In this document: positions 5,671 through 12,564 of the stretch, piece after piece
Layout of the letters: every line of letters begins with the position of its first letter
Numbering within the stretch: the first letter of the stretch is position 1
NCBI GenBank assembly: GCA_900768525.1
Contig: CAAGDF010000085.1
Coordinates: 1-12,564 of the forward strand
Direction of reading: 5' to 3'
Length of the DNA: 12,564 nucleotides
Origin: Clostridia bacterium
GTDB taxonomy: Bacteria; Bacillota; Clostridia; Christensenellales; Borkfalkiaceae
Program-made: the position numbers and the translations under genes
The notes under the pieces: generated by a model
Databases searched by the model: none
What the model was told of the DNA's origin: nothing
The model's input: the letters and a program-made list of their open reading frames with translations, nothing else

Positions 5671-7470
5671 ATGAAAAAAATTACTTCGGAGCAACTCAGG
5701 AGTTTATATCTCAAGTTTTTTGCCGACAGGGGGCATGCCGTTATACCTTCGGCAAGTCTTATACCGGAAAACGATCCGTCGGTATTGTTCACCACTGCGG
5801 GCATGCACCCGTTAGTGCCTTATCTGCTCGGCGAAAAGCACCCTGCGGGAAAGCGTCTTACCGATGTTCAGAAATGCGTTCGTACCGGCGATATCGACGA
5901 GGTAGGCGACGCGTCGCACTGCACGTTTTTCGAAATGCTCGGCAACTGGTCGCTCGGCGATTATTTTAACGAACAGGCGATTAAGTGGAGTTATGAATTT
6001 TTGACTTCGCCCGAATACCTCGGCATACCCGTGGAAAAACTCGCCGTTACCGTTTTTGCGGGCGACGAGGATGCCCCGCGCGACGAGATGAGCGCGAAAA
6101 TATGGGAAGAGTGCGGAATACTCAAACAAAACATTTTCTTCCTGCCTAAAAAGAATAACTGGTGGATTGCGGGCAAGACCGGACCTTGCGGACCGGATAC
6201 CGAAATGTTTATCATCCGCGATCAGGCTCCGTGTTCCGATCACTGCGATCCTTCGTGCGATTGCGGAAGATACCTCGAAATTTGGAACAACGTGTTTATG
6301 CAGTTCTATCGCCACGAGGACGGAACGTATACAAAACTTACTCAGCGCAACGTAGATACGGGCATGGGCTTGGAGCGTACGCTTTGCACGCTTAACGGCA
6401 CTTCCAGCGTTTACGATACCGACCTGTTCGATGATGCCAAAGCCGAAATCGAACGCCTTACGGGCAAGAAATACGGCGAAAACGCCGAAGATACCAAAGC
6501 GTTCAGAATTATTCTCGATCATATCCGTACGGCAACTTTTATGCTCGGCGATCCGAGAGGAGTTGTGCCGTCCAACGTGGATCAGGGCTACATTTTGCGC
6601 CGTCTTATCCGCAGAGCGGTAAGATTTTCCAAGTCGCTCGGGCTTGAAGGCGGAAATCTCCGCAATATAGCTGCGGCGTTCGTCAATAAATATCGGGAGG
6701 TTTACCCCGAACTTAAGACAAACGAGCAGAAAATTTATACCGAACTCGATAAGGAAGAAGAAAAGTTCGGTAAAGCTCTCGAGGACGGACTTAAAGAGTT
6801 CAATAAAGTCGTTACGCATATTCCGGGTAACGTTATTCCCGGCAAGACGGCGTTCAGACTTTATGATACATACGGCTTCCCGCTCGAAATGACCGTCGAA
6901 CTTGCGGGCGAGCATGGCTTTACCGTCGACGTAGACGGATACCACGCCGCGTTTGCCGAACATCAGAAGAAATCGTCGGCAGGTGCGGAACAAAAGTTCA
7001 AAGGCGGTCTTGCCGATACGAGCGAAACCACCGCAAAACTGCATACCGCAACCCACCTTATGCATGCCGCATTGCGCAAAGTGCTCGATCCGTCGGTCGG
7101 TCAGCGCGGGTCTAACATCACGCCCGAAAGACTGCGTTTCGATTTTAACTTCGATCGCCCTATGACGCAGGAAGAAATTGCCGAGGTCGAAAGGCTTGTA
7201 AACGAAGCGATCAAAGCCGACGTTCCCGTAGTTATGGAAGAAATGAGCCTCGAGGACGCTAAGAAATCGGGCGCGATCGGTTTGTTTGAAAGCAAGTACG
7301 GCGATATGGTAAAGGTTTATACCATGGGCGAGTTCAGCAAGGAAATTTGCGGCGGTCCGCATGCGAAACGCACGGGCGAACTCGGCACGTTCAAGATTAT
7401 AAAAGAACAATCGTCGTCGAGCGGCGTAAGAAGAATCAAAGCCGTGCTTATTCCCGACGAGCAAAAGTAA
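5671..7470 (+). CDS. alaS: Alanine--tRNA ligase, short form lacking the C-terminal domain
   Basis: A class II synthetase that charges tRNA-Ala. It has the N-terminal catalytic core (motif 2 region RTGDIDEVGDASHCTFFEM at 71-89, and motif 3 GMGLER at 231-236), the tRNA-recognition middle part, and an editing domain with HTATH (458-462) and CGGPH (560-564), the four usual metal ligands for clearing Ser- and Gly-tRNA-Ala. It stops at 599 residues, whereas typical bacterial AlaRS has about 870, so the C-terminal DHHA1/C-Ala part is missing. The end is a clean TAA, and the 142 nt before greA hold no remnant I can recognise. A Cys cluster (C188, C192, C196, C198) before EIWNNVFMQ probably binds zinc. 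GAGGA (5661-5665) precedes the ATG by 5 nt. Confidence 0.95.
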   Translation: MKKITSEQLRSLYLKFFADRGHAVIPSASLIPENDPSVLFTTAGMHPLVPYLLGEKHPAGKRLTDVQKCVRTGDIDEVGDASHCTFFEMLGNWSLGDYFNEQAIKWSYEFLTSPEYLGIPVEKLAVTVFAGDEDAPRDEMSAKIWEECGILKQNIFFLPKKNNWWIAGKTGPCGPDTEMFIIRDQAPCSDHCDPSCDCGRYLEIWNNVFMQFYRHEDGTYTKLTQRNVDTGMGLERTLCTLNGTSSVYDTDLFDDAKAEIERLTGKKYGENAEDTKAFRIILDHIRTATFMLGDPRGVVPSNVDQGYILRRLIRRAVRFSKSLGLEGGNLRNIAAAFVNKYREVYPELKTNEQKIYTELDKEEEKFGKALEDGLKEFNKVVTHIPGNVIPGKTAFRLYDTYGFPLEMTVELAGEHGFTVDVDGYHAAFAEHQKKSSAGAEQKFKGGLADTSETTAKLHTATHLMHAALRKVLDPSVGQRGSNITPERLRFDFNFDRPMTQEEIAEVERLVNEAIKADVPVVMEEMSLEDAKKSGAIGLFESKYGDMVKVYTMGEFSKEICGGPHAKRTGELGTFKIIKEQSSSSGVRRIKAVLIPDEQK

Positions 7471-7543
7471 TTTTGCGTGCGACAGATTTGCGCGATAGAT
7501 TAAAGGTCTTGCGGCGTTTAATAAAACGTATCATAAAAGCAAC

Positions 7544-7567
7544 CTGCGGCTGAAGAACGAGCCGCGG
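7544..7567 (+). other. GC-rich hairpin in the greA leader
   Basis: GCGGCT (7546-7551) pairs with AGCCGC (7560-7565), extended by a U-G and a C-G pair to 8 bp with an 8-nt loop. On the plus strand it is followed by GCAAAAAAC and no U-run, so it is not a plus-strand terminator. It could be a 5' leader structure or an mRNA-stabilising stem in the alaS-greA gap. No good promoter was found between 7471 and 7612. Confidence 0.45.
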
Positions 7568-7612
7568 CAAAAAACAAAAATATAAATCGAAATAAAGACA
7601 AGAGGTGTCATA

Positions 7613-8083
7613 ATGGCTGAAAAAATCTTTCTTACCGAAGAAGGCAAGCAGGAACTTGAGAAAAAGTTAGAATACTTAAAAATGGTCAAACGTCCGGAAA
7701 TTACCGAACGTATCAAAATTGCTCGTGAATTCGGCGACCTTTCAGAAAACGCCGAATACGATGCCGCCAAAAACGAGCAAGCGCTCATCGAAGGCGAAAT
7801 CAGCGAGTTGGAAGCCAAACTCAAAGTTGCCGAAATCATTACCGTCAGTTCGAGAAAGGACGTTGCCAGCGTCGGCGCGACTATCGAATACACCGACCTT
7901 ACCGACGGCAAGGATTACAAGTTCGAGATAGTCGGTACGACCGAAGCGGATTTCCGCGCGGGCAGAATCTCCAACGAATGCCCCATCGGTAAAGCCGTTA
8001 TGGGTAAGCGCGTTGGCGAAGAATGTATCGTAGAAGCACCCGCGGGCAATTATTCCATAAGACTCAATAAGGTTTCTTACTGA
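7613..8083 (+). CDS. greA: Transcription elongation factor GreA
   Basis: A 156-residue protein, standard for GreA. It enters the RNA polymerase secondary channel and stimulates cleavage of backtracked RNA. The N-terminal coiled coil (about 1-75) carries the signature DLSENAEYDAAK starting at residue 42. The acidic tip residues Asp42 and Glu45 correspond to those that hold the catalytic magnesium ion. The C-terminal FKBP-like domain (80-156) includes the PIGKAVMGKRVGE segment. AGAGGTG (7601-7607) sits 5 nt before the ATG, a strong ribosome binding site. The next gene starts 10 nt after the stop codon. Confidence 0.97.
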   Translation: MAEKIFLTEEGKQELEKKLEYLKMVKRPEITERIKIAREFGDLSENAEYDAAKNEQALIEGEISELEAKLKVAEIITVSSRKDVASVGATIEYTDLTDGKDYKFEIVGTTEADFRAGRISNECPIGKAVMGKRVGEECIVEAPAGNYSIRLNKVSY

Positions 8084-8093
8084 TAATCGATAA

Positions 8094-9116
8094 ATGGATA
8101 ACAAAATTACAAAAAGCAGGTTAGCAAACCTACTAGCGTACGATTGGGTTAAAATTTGCGCTGTCATCGTTGCGGTGTGTTTCGTTTGGGTACTTGCGTA
8201 TACTATCGGCGCGCCGCGTGCGTCGGTGGGGCAGGTTTTCGGCTTGCTTACATATGCGCCCGATTTCGAGGTGGCTAAATCCGGTAAGGAGTTGCTCGGC
8301 GATGCCGAAACTCACGGTGCTTTTTCGTACGATATTCTCGATTTCAACACGCGCGATATGCCGAAAGACTATTATTCTACGCTGATGATGGCGGCGGATT
8401 CGGTGCAGGAGGGCGACGTTTTTATTACCTCCGATTTTGCCGAAACGATAAAAAAGAACGAGTCGCCTTTGCGTACTTTTATCGACGGTTATTACGGAAG
8501 AGTGTATAACATCGATTTGCTTATTTCGGACGCGAAAGAGTATGCGCGCAAGAACGGAATTATTCAGAATGCCGACGGAACTTACGGTTGCGATAAGACC
8601 GTAACCGATAGTTTGTTCTCGTCGAGAATGGAAAAAGATCCGCGTTTCCGCGATAAAAACTCTAAAAAATACGCCGAAGGGCAGCAAAACGAGTACGAGA
8701 GAATTATTGCAGTGTGGAATAACGCCTGCAAGGCGGAAAAGTTGCTTGAAGAGCATCCCGAACTTCGCATAAACTATCGTCCGTTTACGCAAACGCTTGA
8801 AGCTATGGGCGAGGAAGAGCGCGAAAAGAGCGAGTATTATAAGACGTGGCTCGAGCAAAAAGAACTTACTTACGCTATCAATCTCGGCAAACTTACGGGC
8901 GGTGCGAATAACATTACCGATTTGTATGCGCGTACGATTACGCCCGAGGACGGCGAGCCGTATCTTTCGGCTGACGGCGTTGCTCTTTGCGTGTTCGATT
9001 ACACTGCATTTCAACCGCATTTGCAGTACGAAACTTTGGGGTATATCGTCTATATGGCGGAAACTTACAGTAATTTCCTTACGGTGCAGCCCGAAAATCT
9101 CGTTGTCAATAAATAA
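8094..9116 (+). CDS. Unknown single-pass membrane-anchored protein
   Basis: A 340-residue protein I do not recognise. The N-terminus is short and basic (KITKSRLANLLAYDWVK), followed by one hydrophobic helix at about 21-40 and a large hydrophilic remainder. The positive-inside rule places that remainder outside the cell. There is no lipobox and no evident cleavage site. The outer part is rich in Asp, Glu, Lys and Tyr, has a charged helical stretch at about 185-275, and ends in VVNK. The start is 10 nt after the greA stop, with no Shine-Dalgarno in reach, so translation may be coupled to greA. The next gene begins 8 nt after its stop. Codon use looks like that of its neighbours, and the intact 340-codon frame within a tight gene row argues for a real gene. 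Function cannot be assigned. Confidence 0.85.
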   Translation: MDNKITKSRLANLLAYDWVKICAVIVAVCFVWVLAYTIGAPRASVGQVFGLLTYAPDFEVAKSGKELLGDAETHGAFSYDILDFNTRDMPKDYYSTLMMAADSVQEGDVFITSDFAETIKKNESPLRTFIDGYYGRVYNIDLLISDAKEYARKNGIIQNADGTYGCDKTVTDSLFSSRMEKDPRFRDKNSKKYAEGQQNEYERIIAVWNNACKAEKLLEEHPELRINYRPFTQTLEAMGEEEREKSEYYKTWLEQKELTYAINLGKLTGGANNITDLYARTITPEDGEPYLSADGVALCVFDYTAFQPHLQYETLGYIVYMAETYSNFLTVQPENLVVNK

Positions 9117-9124
9117 TATATAAT

Positions 9125-10480
9125 ATGGAAAGGCGAAAAAGGCTGAAAAGGCATATTTTTTCTATGCTCGAAGGATACGCCGGAAAAAATGCCGAACGGT
9201 ATCACATGCCCGGGCATAAGGGCAAAGGTTGCGGCGTTTTGTCGGGCGTTTATCCTTACGATATAACCGAACTTTCTTTTTCCGATAACCTCGCAAACCC
9301 ATGCGGGGTAATTTCTCGGGCGCAGGACGATATCGCGTCGCTTATCGGCGCAAAAAAATGTCGCATTTTAACGGGCGGTTCTACGCTCGGCGTTTTGGTT
9401 TCCGTATATTCTGCGAAAGCGTATTATCACGGCGAAAGGAATAAAATTATCATTTGCAAAAGTTCGCATAAAAGCGTGTATAATGCCTTGGCTTTGCTCG
9501 ATATCGAACCCGTGTTTTTGCCCGAAAAAATCGTTGACGGCTTGCCATGTCCGAACACGGAAAAACTTGCCGAACTATGCGATAACGGTGTTATAGGCGC
9601 ACTTTTTACATATCCCGACTATTTCGGGCGGTGTTTGAATTTAGATAAAATACGCAAGATATTAAAAGAAAATAATTGTTTACTTTTGCTTGACGGCGCG
9701 CACGGCGCGCATCTTGCGTTTACCGATGCCGAGCGTTACGGCGGGCGTTTTGCCGATATTTGGGTGGACGGCGCGCACAAAACGCTTAAAACTTTAACGC
9801 AGGGCGCGTTGCTCGGCGTGAACGAAACCGAGCTTATGCCTTACGTTGAGGACGGGTTTTCGATTTTTTCTACGTCAAGCCCCAATTATTTGATAATGGG
9901 TTCGGTTGAGGACGGTTATAAATCTTTTGCCGAAACGCTTGAAAAAGGCTTTTTTGAATGTAAAAAGGCTGTCGAAACTTTTAAAAACAGGTTAAACGAT
10001 AGATTTGCCGTTATAAATAATCGGGACTTTCTAAAGTTATGCGTTGATTTGCGCGGATTTGCCGACGGCGGCGAGATCGGCGAATATCTCGAAAAAAACA
10101 ATGTTTATCCAGAGCTCGAGGCGGGGCGGTTTTTGATCTTTATGATCACACCCGATTTCAGCGAGGAAAAAGCGATTTGCCTTGCCGATTTGCTGAATGA
10201 CTATAAAGCGAAAAGCAATGAAACATTTTCCGTTTGCAGCATAGAAGAAACGCCGTTAAAAAGGGTTATGCCTTACACGGTCGCGAAAAAAAGTCGGTAT
10301 GAATACGTTGAATTAAGTGATGCGAATGGGCGTATCAGTGCGGGCGAAGTAGGATTTTTTCCGCCGTGCTATCCGCTTATAGTTGCGGGCGAAATGTTCG
10401 ATAACGAACTTATAGCCCGACTTTTAAAGAGAAATACGTTCGGAATCGAAGACGGAAAAGTCAAAGTAGTTGTTGAATAA
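9125..10480 (+). CDS. Orn/Lys/Arg decarboxylase-family PLP enzyme (YaaO-like)
   Basis: A 451-residue fold-type I PLP enzyme related to bacterial arginine, lysine and ornithine decarboxylases that make polyamine precursors. HMPGHKG (27-33) is the family's N-terminal signature. Asp190 and His193 in LLDGAHGAH are placed to bind the PLP ring. Lys219 in DGAHKTLKTLTQG is the predicted Schiff-base lysine. The C-terminal domain contains PPCYPLIVAGE (from 413), where relatives usually have a Gly in the PPGIP-like motif. The substrate cannot be read from sequence. A homologous gene (yaaO) lies near holB in Bacillus, matching the context here. No Shine-Dalgarno precedes the ATG at 9125. An in-frame ATG at 9164 is possible, but 9125 keeps the HIFSMLEGYAG helix expected at the N-terminus. 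Confidence 0.9.
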   Translation: MERRKRLKRHIFSMLEGYAGKNAERYHMPGHKGKGCGVLSGVYPYDITELSFSDNLANPCGVISRAQDDIASLIGAKKCRILTGGSTLGVLVSVYSAKAYYHGERNKIIICKSSHKSVYNALALLDIEPVFLPEKIVDGLPCPNTEKLAELCDNGVIGALFTYPDYFGRCLNLDKIRKILKENNCLLLLDGAHGAHLAFTDAERYGGRFADIWVDGAHKTLKTLTQGALLGVNETELMPYVEDGFSIFSTSSPNYLIMGSVEDGYKSFAETLEKGFFECKKAVETFKNRLNDRFAVINNRDFLKLCVDLRGFADGGEIGEYLEKNNVYPELEAGRFLIFMITPDFSEEKAICLADLLNDYKAKSNETFSVCSIEETPLKRVMPYTVAKKSRYEYVELSDANGRISAGEVGFFPPCYPLIVAGEMFDNELIARLLKRNTFGIEDGKVKVVVE

Positions 10481-10546
10481 TTCTTGCGACTTGTTCGCAA
10501 TATAAAGATTTATCGCGAATTGTAAATAAGGCGTAAAGGAGGAAAA

Positions 10547-11509
10547 ATGGTTCGGCTGTTTAAAGATACCGTTGCATATCGCATAGTATCGGGCGATAAA
10601 AAAAAGAATTCGCTGTCGCACGCCTATCTTCTTTTATGTCTGGACGGTGCGGCAATTCCCGAATATTTAAAAACCATTGCAAAAACCATAATTTGCGAGG
10701 ACGAAAGCGGTTTTTGCGATCAATGCAGGAGTTGCAGCTTAATCGAGCGTAATTTATATACGGACGTAAGTTTTTATCCTAAGGGCGACGGCGGAAAAAT
10801 TCTTGTTGCCGACGTGGACGAAATGGTTGCGCAAACGTTCGTAAAACCGTTCGAGGGCGACAAGCGGGTTTTTGTGTTTTGCGGTGCGGAAAATATGACG
10901 CCGCAAGCGCAGAATAAGCTGCTTAAAACGCTTGAAGAACCGCCGAAGGGCGTTTATGTAATTTTAGGCGCAACCAACGAAAACGCAATTTTGCCCACGG
11001 TAAAATCGCGTGTTAAAAAGATAAGCGTTCCCGATTATTCCGAGAGCGAAATTCTCGATTTTTTAATTCGCCGTTACCCCGATAAAGACCGCGAGGAACT
11101 TAAACGTGCGGCAAGTTTTGCCGACGGCAAGCCGGGGCTTGCGCTGTCTTATGCCGAAAACGGCGCGTCCGACGCAGAGGGCTTGGCGTGTTCCATGCTC
11201 GAGAACATGCTTAACAGTAAGGACGTAATCGATTATTCGGTAAAAATCGATAAGACGAATATAAAAGAATTTTTAATAAGTTTGAAGAAAACTCTCGATC
11301 GCGTGATACGTTATCAAAGCGGCGGAGATGAAAAAAACGGGGCTATAAGGCGGATATCGCGTATTTACAGTACCGCCGCATGCCTTGCGATAATAAATAA
11401 AGTCAACGCTTGCGAACGCGCGCTTTATTTTAACGGCAACGTAACGATGCTTGCCGATAACATATTGCTTTGCGTTCTGGAGGAAAAATACAGATGGAAA
11501 AAATTGTAG
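10547..11509 (+). CDS. holB: DNA polymerase III subunit delta-prime
   Basis: A 320-residue clamp-loader subunit of the AAA+ family that works with DnaX and HolA to load the beta clamp. LSHAYLL (23-29) marks the usual start of the AAA+ fold. Four cysteines (C50, C57, C60, C63) form the zinc module. NKLLKTLEEPP (123-133) is the conserved clamp-loader signature. There is no usable Walker A motif: the P-loop position reads LLLCLDGAAIPEYLK, as expected for a non-ATPase delta-prime. The SRC motif reads Ser154-Arg155-Val156, keeping the trans-acting arginine. AAGGAGG (10536-10542) lies 4 nt before the ATG. The gene overlaps ricT by 16 nt. A small TTGCGA/TCGCAA hairpin (10484-10500) lies in the 66-nt gap before it. 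Confidence 0.93.
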   Translation: MVRLFKDTVAYRIVSGDKKKNSLSHAYLLLCLDGAAIPEYLKTIAKTIICEDESGFCDQCRSCSLIERNLYTDVSFYPKGDGGKILVADVDEMVAQTFVKPFEGDKRVFVFCGAENMTPQAQNKLLKTLEEPPKGVYVILGATNENAILPTVKSRVKKISVPDYSESEILDFLIRRYPDKDREELKRAASFADGKPGLALSYAENGASDAEGLACSMLENMLNSKDVIDYSVKIDKTNIKEFLISLKKTLDRVIRYQSGGDEKNGAIRRISRIYSTAACLAIINKVNACERALYFNGNVTMLADNILLCVLEEKYRWKKL

Positions 11510-12381
11510 GCATAAAGTTTAAAAATACCGCAAAAGTATATTATTTTGCGCCCGGTAACGAAAAATTCGTCCGTAACGACGGAGTTATAGTTGAAACCGC
11601 GCGCGGCGTGGAATACGGCACGGTGGTAATCGAACCGAAAGAAGTGGACGATTCCGAAATCGTTCAGCCGTTAAAGCCGATTATCCGTAAGGCAACCAAA
11701 GCCGATACCGAGCGTTTAAAGCGCAACGAGGATAAGGCTGCGGAGGCAATGCGCGTTTGCGCCGAAAAAATCGAGGCGCACAAGCTCAACATGAAACTCG
11801 TCAGCGCGGAATACACGTTTGACGGCAGTAAACTGATTTTTAATTTCAGCGCGCCGGGGCGTATAGATTTCCGCGATTTGGTCAAAGATTTGGCGCAGGT
11901 TTTCAGAATAAGAATTGAGTTAAGGCAAATCGGTATCCGCGACGAAACAAGAATGCTCGGCGGGCTTGCCCCGTGCGGCAGACCTTGCTGTTGCTCGAGT
12001 TGTATGAGCGATTTCAAGAAAGTATCGGTCAAAATGGCGAAAAATCAAGGTTTATCGCTCAATCCGTCAAAAATAAGCGGTTTGTGCGGCAGGCTGATGT
12101 GTTGTCTGGCGTACGAAAACGATTATTACAAGGACGCTTGCAAAAAGATGCCTAAGGTTGGCGGAGAAGTCACCACTCCCGACGGTAAAGGCGTTGTCGT
12201 ATCGGTCAACATGCTCAAAATGACGGTTAAAGTCAAGTCCGAACTTAAAGACGGCAGCGTTGAATATAAGGATTACGACGTAAAAGACCTTAAGTTCAAG
12301 TGCTGCGGCGGTTGCGCCGACGACGGCAAACTCACCAAAGAAGAAATGGAAGCGCTTAAAAATCTTACCGACGAAGACTGA
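11494..12381 (+). CDS. ricT: RicT (YaaT), PSP1-domain iron-sulfur protein
   Basis: A 295-residue PSP1 protein. In Bacillus subtilis RicT joins RicA and RicF in a complex that carries [4Fe-4S] clusters and supports RNase Y-dependent mRNA maturation, sporulation, competence and biofilm formation. The conserved core is present: GGLAPCGRPCCC (cysteines 161, 165, 166, 167), Cys170, then SLNPSKISGLCGRLMCC (cysteines 198, 203, 204) and YEND. A further CCGGC motif (270-274) lies near the C-terminus. The start chosen is ATG 11494, with GGAGG at 11479-11483 (10 nt spacing) inside the end of holB, giving a 16-nt overlap. Starting further upstream would add residues (RSGGKIQ) unlike the family. holB-ricT adjacency is conserved in Firmicutes. 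RicA and RicF are not in this window. Confidence 0.94.
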   Translation: MEKIVGIKFKNTAKVYYFAPGNEKFVRNDGVIVETARGVEYGTVVIEPKEVDDSEIVQPLKPIIRKATKADTERLKRNEDKAAEAMRVCAEKIEAHKLNMKLVSAEYTFDGSKLIFNFSAPGRIDFRDLVKDLAQVFRIRIELRQIGIRDETRMLGGLAPCGRPCCCSSCMSDFKKVSVKMAKNQGLSLNPSKISGLCGRLMCCLAYENDYYKDACKKMPKVGGEVTTPDGKGVVVSVNMLKMTVKVKSELKDGSVEYKDYDVKDLKFKCCGGCADDGKLTKEEMEALKNLTDED

Positions 12382-12475
12382 TTTTTTAAGCAAAAGTCCG
12401 TCTATAAGTTGATTATCGTATAATTCGCGGCGAAATAACGCTTATTTTTAGGGACTTAAAACGAATATGAATTGT

Positions 12476-12520
12476 AAAAGGATAGCTTTTGACGGTTATC
12501 CTTTTTATTTTGTTTTTTTA
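12476..12520 (+). terminator. Intrinsic terminator after ricT
   Basis: AAAAGGATAGC (12476-12486) pairs with GTTATCCTTTT (12495-12505) in an 11-bp stem with one G-U wobble and an 8-nt loop, followed by a long T-rich run (to 12519, TTTTTATTTTGTTTTTTT). It is the first strong plus-strand terminator in the window and probably ends the cysS-to-ricT gene row. The 94 nt between the ricT stop and this stem hold only a weak AAGTCC/GGACTT pairing. Confidence 0.9.
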
Positions 12521-12528
12521 ATATTGAA

Positions 12529-12557
12529 TTGACTGTGAGCAGGCATTGTGATATAAT
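12529..12557 (+). promoter_or_regulatory. Sigma-A promoter for a gene beyond the window
   Basis: TTGACT (12529-12534), a 17-bp spacer (12535-12551) and a perfect TATAAT (12552-12557), immediately after the ricT terminator. The start point would fall at about the last base of the window, so the gene it serves is not visible. Confidence 0.85.
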
Positions 12558-12564
12558 AAAAGAA

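Noticed and set aside
5812..7464. A 550-codon open frame on the strand opposite alaS
   Set aside because: It lies entirely antisense to a clear alaS, has no ribosome binding site or recognisable motif, and its openness follows from codon bias in alaS. The long frames opposite cysS (4109-5191) and serS (2691-3734) were rejected for the same reason.
9119..9124. TATAAT as a promoter for the decarboxylase gene
   Set aside because: No -35 box lies at 16-18 bp spacing (TTGTCA is only 10 bp upstream), and the start point would fall after the preferred ATG.
2497..12416. Similar TATAAGTYGATTAT strings at 2497-2510 and 12403-12416 as a shared regulatory motif
   Set aside because: They match at 13 of 14 positions but are AT-rich, and several such matches are expected by chance in a window this size. 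Their positions relative to genes also differ.

Overview
This window reads as ordinary chromosomal housekeeping DNA from an uncultured, low-to-mid GC Firmicutes lineage, probably class Clostridia. That inference rests on the Shine-Dalgarno sequences (AAGGAG, GGAGG), near-consensus sigma-A promoters with 17-bp spacers, tRNA genes with encoded CCA ends, and a decarboxylase-holB-ricT gene order that recalls the Bacillus yaaO-tmk-yaaQ-yaaR-holB-yaaT cluster. A narrower taxonomic call is not supported by sequence reading alone.

Left part (1-2485, all minus strand). A partial small gene of unknown function (<1-185) leaves the window at its left end. Upstream of it, 186-572 has no gene, but it holds three terminator-like hairpins and a decayed inverted duplication of the gene's own leader and start codon. 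Next is a six-gene tRNA operon, transcribed leftward as Gly(TCC)-Arg(TCT)-His(GTG)-Gln(TTG)-Lys(TTT)-Lys(CTT) from a perfect TTGACA-N17-TATAAT promoter. An MFS transporter gene lies upstream of the operon, separated from it by an AT-rich hairpin.

Middle part (2607-8083). serS (minus) and cysS (plus) diverge from a 284-bp intergenic region with one good promoter facing each way. Three copies of an 11-bp motif at 21-22 bp spacing sit between the two -35 boxes. cysS is followed on the plus strand by a C-terminally short alaS and by greA. None of the six tRNAs is a substrate of the three synthetases encoded here.

Right part (8094-12564, plus strand). A single-pass membrane protein of unknown function, an Orn/Lys/Arg decarboxylase-family protein, the DNA polymerase III delta-prime subunit (holB) and the iron-sulfur PSP1 protein RicT (yaaT) follow closely. 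holB and ricT overlap. The first convincing plus-strand terminator is at 12476-12520, so cysS to ricT could be one long transcriptional unit, with internal promoters possible in the 95-nt and 142-nt gaps around alaS. A consensus promoter at 12529-12557 fires into a gene beyond the window.

I found no mobile element, CRISPR array, phage gene or defence system. The points most worth checking are the inverted duplication with stacked terminators at 177-565, the phased repeats between serS and cysS, the truncated AlaRS, the reduced holB cluster, and the unknown membrane protein.
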